Below are positions 12,470 to 24,854 of a stretch of 64,000 bases of DNA, one piece after another. A model generated the notes under the pieces. That model saw nothing but the letters and a program-made list of their open reading frames with translations. It made no database searches and was not told where the DNA came from. The DNA is taken from contig JADLZK010005528.1 of NCBI GenBank assembly GCA_015847255.1, positions 248,001 through 312,000 of the forward strand, in the 5' to 3' direction. The DNA comes from Hyparrhenia diplandra (taxonomy: Eukaryota > Streptophyta > Magnoliopsida > Poales > Poaceae). Every line of letters starts with the position of its first letter. Position 1 is the first letter of the stretch. A program made the position numbers and the translations under genes.

Positions 12470-12650
12470 CTTATTTCACTAATGCACCAACAAGTGAATT
12501 ACTGGAAACAAAGAGGTACGATTAAATGGGTGAAATTTAGAGAGGGTAACACCAAATTCTTCCACGACAATGCTTCTATCAAGCGCTCAAAAAATGCTAT
12601 AACACCACTGCAAGACAGCAATGGACAATTCTTATCTTTGGTCATGACAG
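12470..12650 (+). mobile_element. LINE scrap in the spacer of unit A
   Basis: The frame encodes YWKQRGTIKWVKFREGNTKFFHDNAS, the characteristic segment just upstream of the reverse transcriptase in plant LINEs. The same scrap, partly deleted, is in unit B at about 21257-21350, so it predates the duplication. Confidence 0.75.
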
Positions 12651-13025
12651 CGAGGCAGATTTATTTTGGAAAGCTTGTAAAGAGAGGCTTGGCTGCTCTG
12701 AATATGATTAGTTTTGATTTAAACATCCTCCTTTTCACTTTGCAGTTGTGGAAAGAAATGAATGCATCTGCTCAATCTGAAAAACGTTTCGTGCTTGCTT
12801 CACCCTCGCTGCTGCTAGATTCTCTGCCAAAGCAATTAGGCCAGGTCAACACTTTAGCAAACTGAGTATTTCTATTTGTCTAAAACAGGGAACGAACATA
12901 TTATCATTTTATATGAACATAATATATGCAAAAAAGATTGTGATTCCAGGCACATACCCTTCAAATCTTATGTATTTCCGAGCGAGGTTCCTTTTGTTCT
13001 CTTTTAATCCATCACACCACTTCTT

Positions 13026-14278
13026 TTTTTTTTTTAGAGAAGTCTACGGGAGGGGAGAGGGTCCCCCACCTGCTTTTCATTCATTTGGCTCTCAAAGCCT
13101 GAGTGTTATGGTTACATAATTCTTACAAAGCAAGATTGTTTACATTGAAATTTAACAATAGAGTACACCAGGTTTCAGCAACTGCTCCATCTTTCTTTGG
13201 CAGTCAGTTCTTCCACAGTCTTGCCTCCGCTCTGCACGCCATCAGCGCCCCTTGACTGTCGTCCGATCATTCCGAAACACTGTGTTGTTTCTTCGTTTCC
13301 AAATGTGCCAGCAACATAGGAGTAAGAAGGTGGTAAAATGAGCTGCAGGTATGTGGCTCGGAGCATTGATCTCGAGCAGCCTCTGAATCGTCCAAGTCTG
13401 ATCCGTTTGGATTCCAATAGCATCCCAAAACTCCTTTGCGGCCGCACAACCAAAAATGACATGATCAGTCGTTTCATCGGCCGTATGGCAGACCTTACAT
13501 TCTGCATTATCCACGATCTTCTTCTTCATCAGGTTGGAGCGGCATTGTATTCTTTTTTGTGACAAAAGCCAAGCAAAGAACTGCACCCTGGGTGGTGCTT
13601 TGCTCTTCCAAATGAATTTCGTCCAAACATTTTGGTCTGAACCTGCCATTTTCAGTGCTTTGTATAGCATTGCAGTGTCAAGTTCGCCATTCTTCTTAAG
13701 CATTGGGCTCTGTCTTTGATCTCGTTCCGGCTGCAGGTGGGTTTGCGCTATGATGTCCCTGAGTTCTGTCAGTTGCAGCTGCGCTGCCATGGAGATTCTA
13801 GTGACCAGAGATTGCTGCAACCCTCCATTCAGTGCATGGGCAACAGTCATCTCTTGGTCCTTGCAGTGCGTGAACAGCTGGGGAAAACGTTCAGCCATGG
13901 AGTCATTCTCAAACCAGACATCATGCCAAAAGGAAGTTGTTTGTCCATCACCCAACACCACAGTAGTGATCGCTCTGTAAATCGGCAGCATGGACCTAAG
14001 CATGTCCCAATGCTTCCCGTGGAGTTGTCCGGTGAGAGATGCAATGCTTGCATTCCTTCTCACCCAGCAAGCCCATGAGGACTCACGCCGTTGATGCAGG
14101 CTGTGAATGAGTTTTAGTAACAAACACACATTCTGGACCCCCAAGTCCCTAAGCCCAAGGCCTCCTGCATCCTTCGTATCACAAACCTGTTGCCATGCTA
14201 CAAGGCTCTTGGCCCCGCTGCAGCTTCCAGTGCCCGCCCACAGGAATGCACGACGCCTGCGATCCACCTGATCAATGA
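13026..14278 (-). mobile_element. 5'-truncated LINE in NLR pseudogene A, 16-bp target duplication
   Basis: It is inserted in minus orientation, with its poly(A) seen as T12 at 13024-13035. It is flanked by direct repeats CATCACACCACTTCTT at 13010-13025 and 14279-14294; the final TT may belong to the tail. Copy B carries the uninterrupted target once, at 21640-21655. It encodes the end of ORF2: RRRRAFLWAG, GGLGLRDLGVQN and the zinc-binding region WKSKAPPRVQFFAWLL...CKVCHTADETTDHVIFGC. Confidence 0.95.
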
Positions 14279-15266
14279 CATCACACCACTTCTTCAATTC
14301 TGGACACTGCTGAATACGCAGAAGAGGATAGTGTTTCGTTTTCTCCTCCCATATACTCTGCGGCAAAGATTTGATGCCACGGCATCCATGTATGAGGAGT
14401 TCCTGGAGTGAGGTGTCCTGTACCACATGTTCTGGTAGATTAGTGATGCTGTCACAATGAGAGAAACACAGTAACTTGAGGGACGATAGGTGGCCCTTCA
14501 TAGTCTCTGGTGACATGATCTTCTCGCTGTAATTCCGGACATGTAGGCTATGCAGGGGTGCCAATCCTTGGAGCAAACTCCACTTCAGTTCATCCAGAGG
14601 CACCTTGCAGCTATCGATCACCACTTCAGTTACTGGAGCACATGTGATGGCAGCAGAAGTAGAACTAGAAGGGTCCACCACAGTATCATGTTCTTCTCTC
14701 CTCACAGAAGACGACATCAGGTGGACGCAATCTGAAATCACCAACATCCGGGCCTTCGGTGAGGAATCTCCAAACCTTAACCTGGGACATTTGTTTATCA
14801 CCAATTCCTCTAAGGTGGGGAACATCACCAACTCATCACTGCGGCTGCTGCTGCTGCAGTTGCTGAACTCTTCCAGGTTTACCATACCATCGAGGGTGAC
14901 ATGCAAGAGTGCATGGAATGCAACTTTGCTGCCACCACTCAAGCAACCAGCATCGATTCTTGTGACCTTATCCACCCTTCTGAGAATCAACCGTTGCAGT
15001 CTTGGTAGTACACCAAATGGTGGTAGGTTGTGGCAACTCGGAATGTCTACCATGCTAACCTCCACAAGATTAGGGAGCTGAGAAGATAATCTCGATGTCA
15101 GCCAAGCAGGGAGGTGTTCACTGCTATAACCATGTAGCTCAAAGCACTGCAAATTTTGCGGTGGCACTAGCTCCGCTAACAAAGCTTTGTGGTCCTTGAA
15201 AGAAGCACCTTCAGGGGCCGCATTCCAAACAAGTGTCAACTTCTGCAGCTTCTTCTTCTCTGTCAA
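13242..15266 (-). CDS. Chimeric open frame: NLR leucine-rich repeats fused to LINE ORF2 C-terminus (674 aa)
   Basis: A single uninterrupted frame. Residues 1 to about 329 are the C-terminal LRR block of NLR pseudogene A (LPAWLTSRLSSQLPNLVEV; LVINKCPRLRF; LQELLIHGCRGIKSLPQS). The remaining ~345 residues are the 3' part of LINE ORF2, in its own sense frame. The join falls in the target duplication: KKWCD from the LRR runs into VIDQVDRRRR from the LINE, whereas copy B reads KKWCDGLEEKKRN. The 3' end is a LINE stop at 13242. The frame opens inside a degenerate gene with no evident promoter, so expression is not implied. It most likely reflects a fairly recent insertion. Confidence 0.7.
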   Translation of the reverse strand: MTEKKKLQKLTLVWNAAPEGASFKDHKALLAELVPPQNLQCFELHGYSSEHLPAWLTSRLSSQLPNLVEVSMVDIPSCHNLPPFGVLPRLQRLILRRVDKVTRIDAGCLSGGSKVAFHALLHVTLDGMVNLEEFSNCSSSSRSDELVMFPTLEELVINKCPRLRFGDSSPKARMLVISDCVHLMSSSVRREEHDTVVDPSSSTSAAITCAPVTEVVIDSCKVPLDELKWSLLQGLAPLHSLHVRNYSEKIMSPETMKGHLSSLKLLCFSHCDSITNLPEHVVQDTSLQELLIHGCRGIKSLPQSIWEEKTKHYPLLRIQQCPELKKWCDVIDQVDRRRRAFLWAGTGSCSGAKSLVAWQQVCDTKDAGGLGLRDLGVQNVCLLLKLIHSLHQRRESSWACWVRRNASIASLTGQLHGKHWDMLRSMLPIYRAITTVVLGDGQTTSFWHDVWFENDSMAERFPQLFTHCKDQEMTVAHALNGGLQQSLVTRISMAAQLQLTELRDIIAQTHLQPERDQRQSPMLKKNGELDTAMLYKALKMAGSDQNVWTKFIWKSKAPPRVQFFAWLLSQKRIQCRSNLMKKKIVDNAECKVCHTADETTDHVIFGCAAAKEFWDAIGIQTDQTWTIQRLLEINAPSHIPAAHFTTFLLLCCWHIWKRRNNTVFRNDRTTVKGR

Positions 15267-15587
15267 TCGCGTGTGCTCTGTGCTTCCTTTGTAGAAATTA
15301 CCTTCTCAAGGCAGCTTATCTCCAACTTTTTGCAACTGACATCCTTGAGCTCAGCAAGGTTGCTGCTTTTTGTTCCTCCATCAGTGTGAACAACGAACTG
15401 ATATGTTTCCAGCACCCGGCAGTTACTCACACCTAGAAGCTTCTTTTCTCCCATCCATTTTTCTATTCTCTTGAGTCTAGCACACAGGCAAAAAGGTTCA
15501 ATGTTTGTAGTTGGCTGAGCTGACCTAGACTTCGAGGTATGTCAAAAATAAATATGTTGTGAGAGAGGTCGAGATGCTCTAAACTAA

Positions 15588-16677
15588 CACTACTACAGAA
15601 ATGAACTTCCGCGGGCGGGCTTTTTCAATTTTCCGTGGCGGGCATTTGATCCGCCACGGAGCTAGGGTCACGGTTAATCGAACAATTAACCGCGGGCGGA
15701 CTCCATGCCCGCCACGGAAAATCGATAGACCGTGGCGGTCATTTAACAATGCCCGCCATGGTTAATAGGATTAACCGTGGCGGTCTTCTTTACAATGCCC
15801 GCCATGGTAAATAAATAAAAAAAAGCCCGCACCTAACCCTAATGGGCCGATCCGGGCCGATGGGATCCACGGCCGCCGCTAGGGTTTTGGCGCCGCCGCC
15901 GCTTGGCTGGGGCCCGAGATCCGCCGCCGGGGGCATGGTTCTCGTGCTCGGGTCGCGGAAGCCCCGCGAAGGGAGCCGCCGCCGGATCCGCCGCATGGAT
16001 CCGCCGCAGCAGGGAGCCGCCGCCGGGATCCGCCGCCATGAAGGGAGGGGACGAGCTCGCCGCCGATGGCCGGATCCGCACCGCCCGCCCGGGCCGATCG
16101 CAGATCCATGCCGCCACATGCCGCCACCGCCGCCCTGGAGGAGAGGCCGTGCTCGCCGCCGCTGGAGAAGACCGGGTGCTGCCGCCGCCGCCGCCTCCTC
16201 CTCCAAGGCCGCCGCCTCCGCGCCGCCGCCGAGCTCGAGGTGCGTGAGCACCGCCGGATCTGGGCCCTCCTCGCCTCCATCCGCCGCCTCCGCCGGCGCC
16301 GAGGTGGACGAGTGCCGCCGGCGCCGAGGTGGAGAGAGGGAGAAGGAGGGGTCGGGCGGGGTGGGAGAAGAAGGGGTCGGGCGGGGAGGGAGAAGGAGGG
16401 GGTCGGGCGATGGGAGGGAGGGAGAGAGGGGTGTGAGGCACGGGAAGGAGAGGTGAGGGAGAGAAGTGAAGTGTTGGTATATATATTTTCGCCACGATTT
16501 TCCGTGGTGGGCATTGTTATTTTACAATGCCCGCCACGGTTAATCGACAACCGTGGCGGTTTTTCCCCTGGCCGGGGGGGGGCTGCCAGGCCACCTATTT
16601 TCCGTGGCGGTTTTTGAAATGCCCGCCACGGAAAATCAAAACCGAACACCTCCCAAAATCAATCCCTCGTAATAGTG
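15588..16677. mobile_element. Non-autonomous CACTA element, 1,090 bp, TSD TAA
   Basis: It begins CACTACTACAGAAATG and ends CTCGTAATAGTG, with 3-bp duplications TAA at 15585-15587 and 16678-16680. Both ends hold clustered subterminal repeats of CCGTGGCGG and CCGCCACGG. The interior is a GC-rich filler without transposase; the long open frames on both strands there are a composition effect. The paralogous copy B has the empty site with a single TAA (about 22947-22949), which confirms the boundaries. Confidence 0.95.
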
Positions 16678-18545
16678 TAAGAAGGCCACCGATACAGCCA
16701 ATATATTTGTTCCTCTCTTCTACCGGGCAGATAGCAAAGAATGGGATTCAGCACATGGACAAGTTCAAATACCTGAGGTTGATGAGCTTGTCCCAGATAC
16801 TTTTTGCCACTTTGAGATGGTTCCTGTGGCCACCAAGATAACAGCATGGGTGTGATAGGTTGAGATGCCGGAGGCCGGTAAAGGCGACCTAGTGCACTCG
16901 GATCCCTTCAAGGCAAGAGCAAGAGGATAAATCAAGATATTCTAGCTTTTCAAGCAACCCAAATGATTCTCGGGGCGGGGACTTCAGCCCAACACAGCCT
17001 GAGAGATTGACATGTACGACATTTGTGAGATTGCCAAATGATTTCGTCGGGGATTTTAGCCCAACACAGCTGAGAGATTGACATGTACGATATTTCGAGA
17101 TCGCCAAATGATTTGGTCGGGATTTGAGCCCAACACGCCCGATAGATTGATATGCATGACACTTGTGAGATTGCCAAATGAATTTGGCAGTCTCGAAGGC
17201 TAGAGCAGCGATAGATTAATATGCATGACCCTTATGAGATTGCTAAATGAATCCTAAGTAGTCTCAAAAGGCCCGAAAGCAGCTCGATAGATTGATATGC
17301 ATGACACTTGTGAGGTTGCCAAATGATTCCGGCAGCCTCAAAAGGCCAGAGCAGCTTGATAGATTGATATGCCCTAAATTTATTAGATTCGAAATGAATC
17401 CGTAGACTTACAAGCCTAGTGGAGCCTCGACAAATTAAGATACCTCACCTGCCCCGACCGAAAAACAGAATCCGGTAGTTTTCGGCTAGCGGCTCTCTTA
17501 AATCCAAGACGCCGCAGCACTTGGCCGACAGGAACGAATCATCACCGAGGTGGTTATCGCTACAACCATGAAAAAGGAGCACTACTAACCAAGCCGACAA
17601 TATATCGGACAAATTCCCCGGATCACCGACGCCCGAATTATTGAGCCATGTGTATCGGTACATGTTCTTATTTGCTGAAAACGTTGGTAGCTGTTTGTAC
17701 TATCCGAACAATCAATTTTTCCGACAAAACATACATTGCAAAGTCATATACTATGTCGTGCAAAGTGAAGGACACTTCACACCTTTGATCCCCGCATAAA
17801 AAGTACAAAAAGCCACATAAGAGACTAAGAGAGTGTCTATGATTATTTGTGTACTTCTAATTTGAAACAGTCTTCCCACATCCCGCAATGGTTTTTCATT
17901 TACAAATCAGCCAGTACTTACTAGCTATTGATTGTTATATTAGCCCCTCTATATAGATAGATGCTTATAGTCAAGCAAATATTGATGTGGAGGAGAGAAG
18001 AGAGCTTAGCTCTTATGCAAGCAACAAACTGGCCATGGAAGCATAGACAGTGGTGGGCCTATACATTAAGCGAATATGAAGAGGATTAGGCTCATAGAAA
18101 TAAGAAACCACTATTGTATAGTTTGACTCTTAAAAACTTGCCTTACAAGAGAAAGTTTGAAGGTTTATATTAATCTATTTCGGTGGAACATATGGAAAGA
18201 AAGAAATCGAAGAACGTTCCAAGACAAGAGGCTGCAATCAAGGGAAGTAGCCTAATTATGCAAGGAGGATTTCGATTGCTACCAGCTAGCAGCAAGTTCA
18301 AATGGATAAGATCAGTAGGTGTAGGGTGTTGGTTTTTCTATTACTTTTCTTCAGTTGTTTTTCTCTTTTTTAGATTCAAGAGAGTGGATATGGTGGTAGT
18401 GGTTTCGGTTCTCTGTTGGTAGTAAACCATTTTATTCTTTTCTCTATCGTCTAATAAAAATCGGCAAAACCTTTTTGCGGCCTTTCGAAAAAATAGTCAA
18501 ACACTTGGATTTGTTATTGGGCTTGCTCTATTGGGGCCGAACATA

Positions 18546-18770
18546 CTCCCTCTGTCCCACTTTCTAGAAGTCAAAAAAATACTAAGTATATATAAAAAAT
18601 ATTAATATAAATGGTTTATAATTAGTTTCGTTAGATAGATCATTGAATCTATTTTCATAATAAAGTTGATTAGACATATAAATATTGCTAATACTTTTAC
18701 GAGTCTAGGAAAACTTAGAAAAATTTGATCAGCACGTCCCATAACACCATTCTTTTTTGGATGGAGGCAG
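18546..18770. mobile_element. Stowaway-like MITE in the intron of NLR pseudogene A
   Basis: About 225 bp, with inverted ends CTCCCTCTGTCCCAC and TTTTGGATGGAGGCAG flanked by TA, as in Stowaway (Tc1/mariner) MITEs. The corresponding position of copy B has the same element, so the insertion predates the duplication. Confidence 0.8.
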
Positions 18771-21700
18771 TATATTGTACTATAATAATCGTAGTTAATA
18801 TTTTAGTTCATGAGTCTAGACCAATAACTACTTAGATTATGACTCAAGACAGATGTGCTATTAGGATTATATAAACAAGAGGTGAAGGCTATATATGCAT
18901 AAAAAGAAGGCAACATAAGGGTCTCAACCAACTAGGAGTATGACACCTACTTGCATCATGCATGTGTACAGGTCTTGGAGGGGTCTATATAAATAGGGTG
19001 GAGATGATAGGCTTAAAAGGAGCAATTGGGAGCACTTAAGATTAGAGTAGATAGTTCTATTACGCTAGATTCTTGTATCGGTGGGTGGTAGAGTCAATTA
19101 GCGTTATGACTTGTGTGAGAGAGAAAACCGCTTGTTCTTCATCGAGTAAGCATAGATTGCTTATCCCTTAGAAATTTGCTCGTAAATCTTTCCATTCTTC
19201 ACAACATAAATGTGATATCTACTGTCATAGGGCATTCTCGAGCATAGCCCGAGAAAACAGGCTAGGTCGATTCCCCAAACCGGCTAGGCTGATTTTGGCA
19301 GAATCATGTGGCCTGGGTCGGTTTACGACTTCTGACACTTATAGTGTGTGATTGATCTTTGCGCCAACACATTATTTTACACAAAGGAAAAGAAAAGAAA
19401 AGAAAAACGAGAATCGAGGCCAAGGAATTATATATGTCCAGGTTTAATGGGAACTCACCAAAGGCTGCATTGTACGTTGAAGGAATGACATGTCCAAGAG
19501 CATATCAATATATCTAATGGCTAGCTGCATGGTAGAGAGAGTCTGTTGTCTGTCTCGATAAACCGAAGAGCCATCCAGTGGTGAATCAGGTCGCCTTTAA
19601 GTATATTGTGGCCCCGTGGAAAGATTGCACAGTAAGCAAAGCATAATCTCAAATTCGGTGACATGCACTGGTAGCTCACCAAAGCAACGCTGAAAGCACC
19701 GATCTATCATTCTCCCAAATGTCATTGTTGAGCACTGATTTGATTTCCCGAGGACTCTTGGACCGCAGCGTAGACCCAATTGTGTGAATTGCTAAAGGAA
19801 CACCCAGCAAGAATCGATAGTAACCTTTTGCGTAACGGATGCTCCCGGCTCTAGTGTACCGTCGCCCTTAGATCTTTTTTGCGAAGTCAAGTTTTCGCCG
19901 GCGGATGCCAGGAATCGACAACATTGAGGGGATCCACACGGTGAATAATATCTGCACCTAGGCCCATTGCGACACTTTGGTGGCGTGTGGTTACCATGAC
20001 AATCACCTTGTCGTCTTCCTTCCCTCGCACTCCAAAGATGCTTTGAGGCCACCCAAATCATCATATTGATATCGGCCTTCGAGCAAAGATTGTCCGAACA
20101 AGGAGTAACTTGTTCCCACCAGTCCCAATAAGTAATAACTCGTCAAGGTGCTTCATCATCAGCTCCACATCACTTGAATCCTTATGCTCGCCTTTATTTG
20201 ACAAATGGGGAAAGGATGCAATTGCCTATTTTCTCCAAATCTAATTCTTCTCCTAAAGTGACCCATGCGCAAACGTAACCTTTCCGAAAGTACAGTGGTG
20301 GCACCACTGAAAACCATTTTTGCAAGAGTTGTCTTTCCTATGGCCCCCATCCCAACAATGGCCACAATGAAGAGCCCTCTCCTGCCGCTCTCTGCGCAGA
20401 TAAGATGGCGCCCATTACCTCCTTTTTATACCGATCCCGTCCCACAATGTAATCTTGGTCATTATCACCGCAAAGGGTGGCATTATTATTGGCGAAGCAT
20501 CAAGCAACAGATTTCTCAAGTTTTCCTTTATCGACGACATCCCTTCTAAATGCCAAGCTGCTCAAGGCCGACTGTAATAAATCATCGAGGTTTTCTTTCG
20601 CCGCATCGCATCCTGCCGGGCAATGCTCATCCCTTTGCGTGAAGTTGCTTTGGGAGCCATGGGCGGCGGTGGAACTCTGTCACCTATAATAGAATAGAAA
20701 TTAACCAACGAATTCCGGTCATTTGCCGCCCACATTTGTAAATTATAAGTATAAAAGCACTATGTGACAATAATATGACAAGCAGCTAGATCTATTCAGT
20801 TGTGACATACCGGTTTCCACCTGGTTGGCTTGGAGCTCGTCGACCATGTCACTACGCCGTAGGGCGGCGTTCTCAAGACAGATGAGCCACTCACGCACCT
20901 CTTCCTCCCTTCTAGAACGCTCTCAGCGCCGCCAACAAAACCTCTGCCGTGGCCTCCATCCTCTCCTTGAGCTCCTCCATGTGGCGCCTCAGCTTCTCAT
21001 CAGGCATGACGGCGGCCGCGGGATCTCCGGGCGGGTCAGGCCCGGCGGGCCGCGGCGGGGGTGGGGACCGAGCAAGAACTGACACAGTAGTGCGATGTAA
21101 ATTGGAAAAACTATGCAAGAGAAGGAAAAAAAATCATAAATAGTAACCAACAAATGATTTAACCAGCGATTCAATTCTTGTTCTTGGATATTCTTGAATA
21201 ATTCCGAGATCACTCACTGTATGAATGGAACTTTTAGACACATCTTAAATAAGCATCTTATTTCACTAATGCACCAACAAGTGAATTACTGGAAACAAAG
21301 AGGTACGATTAAATGGGTGAAATTTAGAGAGGGTAACACCAAATTCTTCTACGACATATTATTAGTTTTGATTTAAACATCCTCCTTTTCACTTTGCAGT
21401 TGTGGAAAGAAATGAATGCATCGGCTCAATCTGAAAAACGTTTCGTGCTTGCTTCACTCTCGCTGCTGCTAGATTCTCTGCCAAAGCAATTAGGCCAGGT
21501 CAACACTTTAGCAAACAGGGAACGAACATATTATCATTTTATATGAACATTATATATGCAAAAAAGATTGTGATTCCAGGCACATACCCTTCAAATCTTA
21601 TGTATTTCCGAGCGAGGTTCCTTTTCTTCTCTTCTAATCCATCACACCACTTCTTCAATTCTGGACACTGCTGAATACGCAGAAGAGGATAGTGTTTCGT

Positions 21701-24700
21701 TTTCTCCTCGCATATACTCTGCAGCAAAGATTTGATGCCACGGCATCCATGGATGAGGAGTTCCTGGAGTGAGGTGTCCTGTACCACATGTTCTGGTAGA
21801 TTAGTCATGCTGTCGCAATGAGAGAAACACAGTAACTTGAGGGACGATCGGTGTTTTTTCATAATCTCTGGTGATATGATCTTCTCACTGCAATTCCTGA
21901 TGATATGTATGCTATGCAGGGGTGCCAATCCTTGGAGCAAACTCCACTTCAATTCACCCATAGGCGCCTTGCAGCTTTCGATCACCACTTCAGTTACTGG
22001 AGCACATGTGATGGCAGTACAAGTAGAACTACAACGGTCCACCACAGTATCATGTTCTCCTCTTCTCTTCACCGGATACGACATCAGTTGGTAGCAATCT
22101 GAAATGACCAACATTCGAGCCTTAGGTGGGGAATCTCCAAACCTTAACTTGGGACATTTGTTTATCACCAATTCCTCTAAGGTGGGGAACATCACCAACT
22201 CATCACTGCGGCTGCTGCTGCTGCAGGTGCTGAACTCTTCCAGGTTTACCATATCATCCAGTGTGACATGCAAGAGTGCATGGAATGCAACTTTGCTGCC
22301 ACCACTCAAGCAACCAGCATCGATTCTTGTGACCTTATCCACCCTTCTGAGAATCAACCGTTGCAGTCTTGGTAGTACACCAAATGGTGGTAGGTTGTCG
22401 CAACTCGGAATGTCTACCATGCTAACCTCCACAAGATTAGGGAGCTGAGCAGATAATCTCGATGTCAACCAAGCAGGGAGGTGTTCACTTCTATAACCAT
22501 GTAGCTCAAAGCAGTGCAAATTTTGCGGTGGCACTAGCTCCGCTAACAGAGCTTTGTGGTCCTTGAAGGAAGCACCTTTCAGGGGCCGCATTCCAAACAA
22601 GTGTCAACTTCTGCAGCTTCTTCTTTCTCTGTCAATCGTATGCTCTGTGCTTCCTTTGTAGAAATTACCTTCTCAAGGCAGCTTATCTCCAACTCTTTGC
22701 AACTCACATCCTTGAGCTCAGCAAGGTTGCTGCTTTTTGTTCCTCCATCAGTGTGAACAACGAACTGATATGTTTCAGACCCCGGCAGTTACTCACACCT
22801 AGAAGCTTCTTTTCTCCCATCCATTTTTCTATTCTCTTGAGTCTCGCACAGGCAAAAAGGTTCAGTGTTTGTAGTTGGCTGAGCTGACCTAGACTTCGAG
22901 GTATGTCAAAAATAAATATGTTTGAGAGAGGTCGAGATGCTCTAAACTAAGAAGGCCTTGATACAGCCAATATATTCGTTCCTCTCTTCTTCTTTGGAAG
23001 ATAGCAAAGAATGGGATTCAGCACATGGACAAGTTCAAATACCCGAGGTTGATGAGCTTGTCCCGGATATTTTTTGGCACTTTGAGATGGTTCCCTGTGT
23101 CCACCAAGATAACAGCATGGGTGTGACAAGGTTGAGATCTTTGAAGGTTAGTAAGGCGACCTAGTGCACTCTGGATCCCTTCAAGGCAAGAGCAAGAGGA
23201 TAAGTCAAGATATTCCAGCTTTTCAAGCAACCCAAATGATTCTCGGGCGGGGACTTCAGCCCAACACGGCTGAGAGATTGACATGCACGACATTTGTGAG
23301 ATTGCCAAATGATTGGTCGGGGATTTTAGCCCAACACGCCTGAGAGATTGACATGTATGGCATTTGTGAGATCGCCAAATGATTTGGTCGGGATTTTAGC
23401 CCAACACGACTGGTAGATTGATATGCATGACACTTGTGAGATTGCCAAATGAATCCGACAGTCTCAAAAGGCTAGAGCAGCCCGATAGATTGATATGCAT
23501 GACCCTTGTGAGATTGCTAAATGAATCCGGTAGTCTCAAAAAGGCCCGAAAGCGGCGATAGATTGATATGCATAACACTTGTGAGGTTGCCAAATGAATC
23601 CGGCGAGTCTCAAAAGGCCGAGCAGCTTTGATAGATTGATATGCCCCAAATTTATCAGATTCCCAAATGAATCCGGTAGACTTACAAACCTAGTGGAACC
23701 CGACAAATTAAGATACCTCACCGCCCCTAACCGAAAAACGAGAATCGGTAGTTTCGCCGCCCGGCCTCTCTTAAATCCAAGACGCCGCAGCACTTGGTCG
23801 ACAGAACGAATCATCACCGAGGTGGTTATCACTACAACCATGAAAAAGGAGCACTACTAACCAGCCGACAATATATCGAGATAAATTCCCCGGATCGCGA
23901 CGTGCGAATTATTGAGCCATGCGTGTCGGTACATGTTCTTTTGATCGATGAAACGTTGGTAGTTGTTTGTACTATCGGAACAATCAATTTTTCCGACAAA
24001 ACATACATTGCAAAGTCATATACTATGTCGTGCAAAGTGAAGGACACCGCACACCTTTGATCCTGCATAAAAAGTACAAAAAGCCACATAAGAGACTAAG
24101 AGAGTGTCTATGATTATTTGTGTACTTCTAATTTGAAGCAGGTCTTCCCACATTCTACAACTGGTTTCGTTACAAATCAGCCAGTACTTACTAGCTATGG
24201 ATTGTTATATTAGCCCCTCTATATAGATAGATGCTTATAGTCAAGCAAATATTGATGTGGAGAAGAGAAGAGAAGAGAGCTTAGCTCTTATGCAAGCAAT
24301 AAACCGGCCATGGCAACATAGACCGTGGTGGGCCTATACATTAAGTGAATATGAAGAGGATTAGGAAATAGAAAGTGGGACATGGGTAAAAATAACAATA
24401 AAAAAGTTTTCTCACAGAAAATAAAAACCATTATTGTATAGTTTGACTCTTAAAACTTGCCTTACAAGAGGAAGTTTGATGGTTTATATTAATCTATTTT
24501 ACGGTGGAACATATGAAAAGAAAGAAATCGAAGAACATTTCAAGACGAGACTGCAATCAAGGGAAGTAGCCTAATTATGCAAGGAGGATTTCGATTGCTA
24601 CCAATGAGCAAAGAAGTTCAAATGGATAGGATCAAGAGGGTGCGTGGTGTTGGTTTTTTCTGTTACTTTTTCTTCGGTTGTTTTCTCTTTTTAGATTCAG

Positions 24701-24854
24701 TAGAGTGGATATGTTGGTAGTGGTTTGGGTTCTCGTTGTTGGTTGTAAACCGTTTTATTCTTTTTTTCTATAGTCTAATAAAAATCAGCAAAAGCTTTTT
24801 GCCTATTTTGAAAAAAAAAATAGTCAAACACTTGGATTTGTTATTGGGCTTGCT

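Larger units (their letters stand above)
12232..21025. repeat. Tandem duplication unit A (NLR pseudogene A plus spacer)
   Basis: The unit begins with a GC-rich junction (GTCAGGCCGGC...GGGGACCGAGCAAG) that recurs at about 21026-21080. The order is junction, spacer with a LINE scrap, NLR 3' end, LRRs, NB-ARC, truncated coiled-coil start. The same order is found in unit B. Unit A is longer because it holds a LINE (13026-14278) and a CACTA element (15588-16677) that unit B lacks. Confidence 0.85.
12900..21040 (-). pseudogene. NLR pseudogene A (minus strand), interrupted by LINE and CACTA
   Basis: A three-exon NLR read leftward. Exon 1 (about 21040-20811) is a truncated coiled-coil start (MPDEKLRRHMEELKERMEA). 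Exon 2 (20683-19459) holds the P-loop (VGMGAIGKTTLAK, about 20340), later NB-ARC pieces and the RNBS-D region. Exon 3 (about 17790-12900) has the LHDIVYDFA-like segment, degenerate repeats of the NLTNVVHVNLSGC type (16890-17420), and a second LRR block (15266-14283). Frames change many times. The acceptor before exon 3 reads TTTATGCGGGGATC where copy B has TTTATGCAGGATC, so the AG is lost. A CACTA element splits the LRRs and a LINE splits the last coding part. Confidence 0.85.

Noticed and set aside
15842..16649. Several overlapping long open frames (114-256 aa) on both strands
   Set aside because: They lie in the GC-rich filler of a CACTA element; low-complexity Arg/Pro/Gly composition in every frame is a GC artefact.
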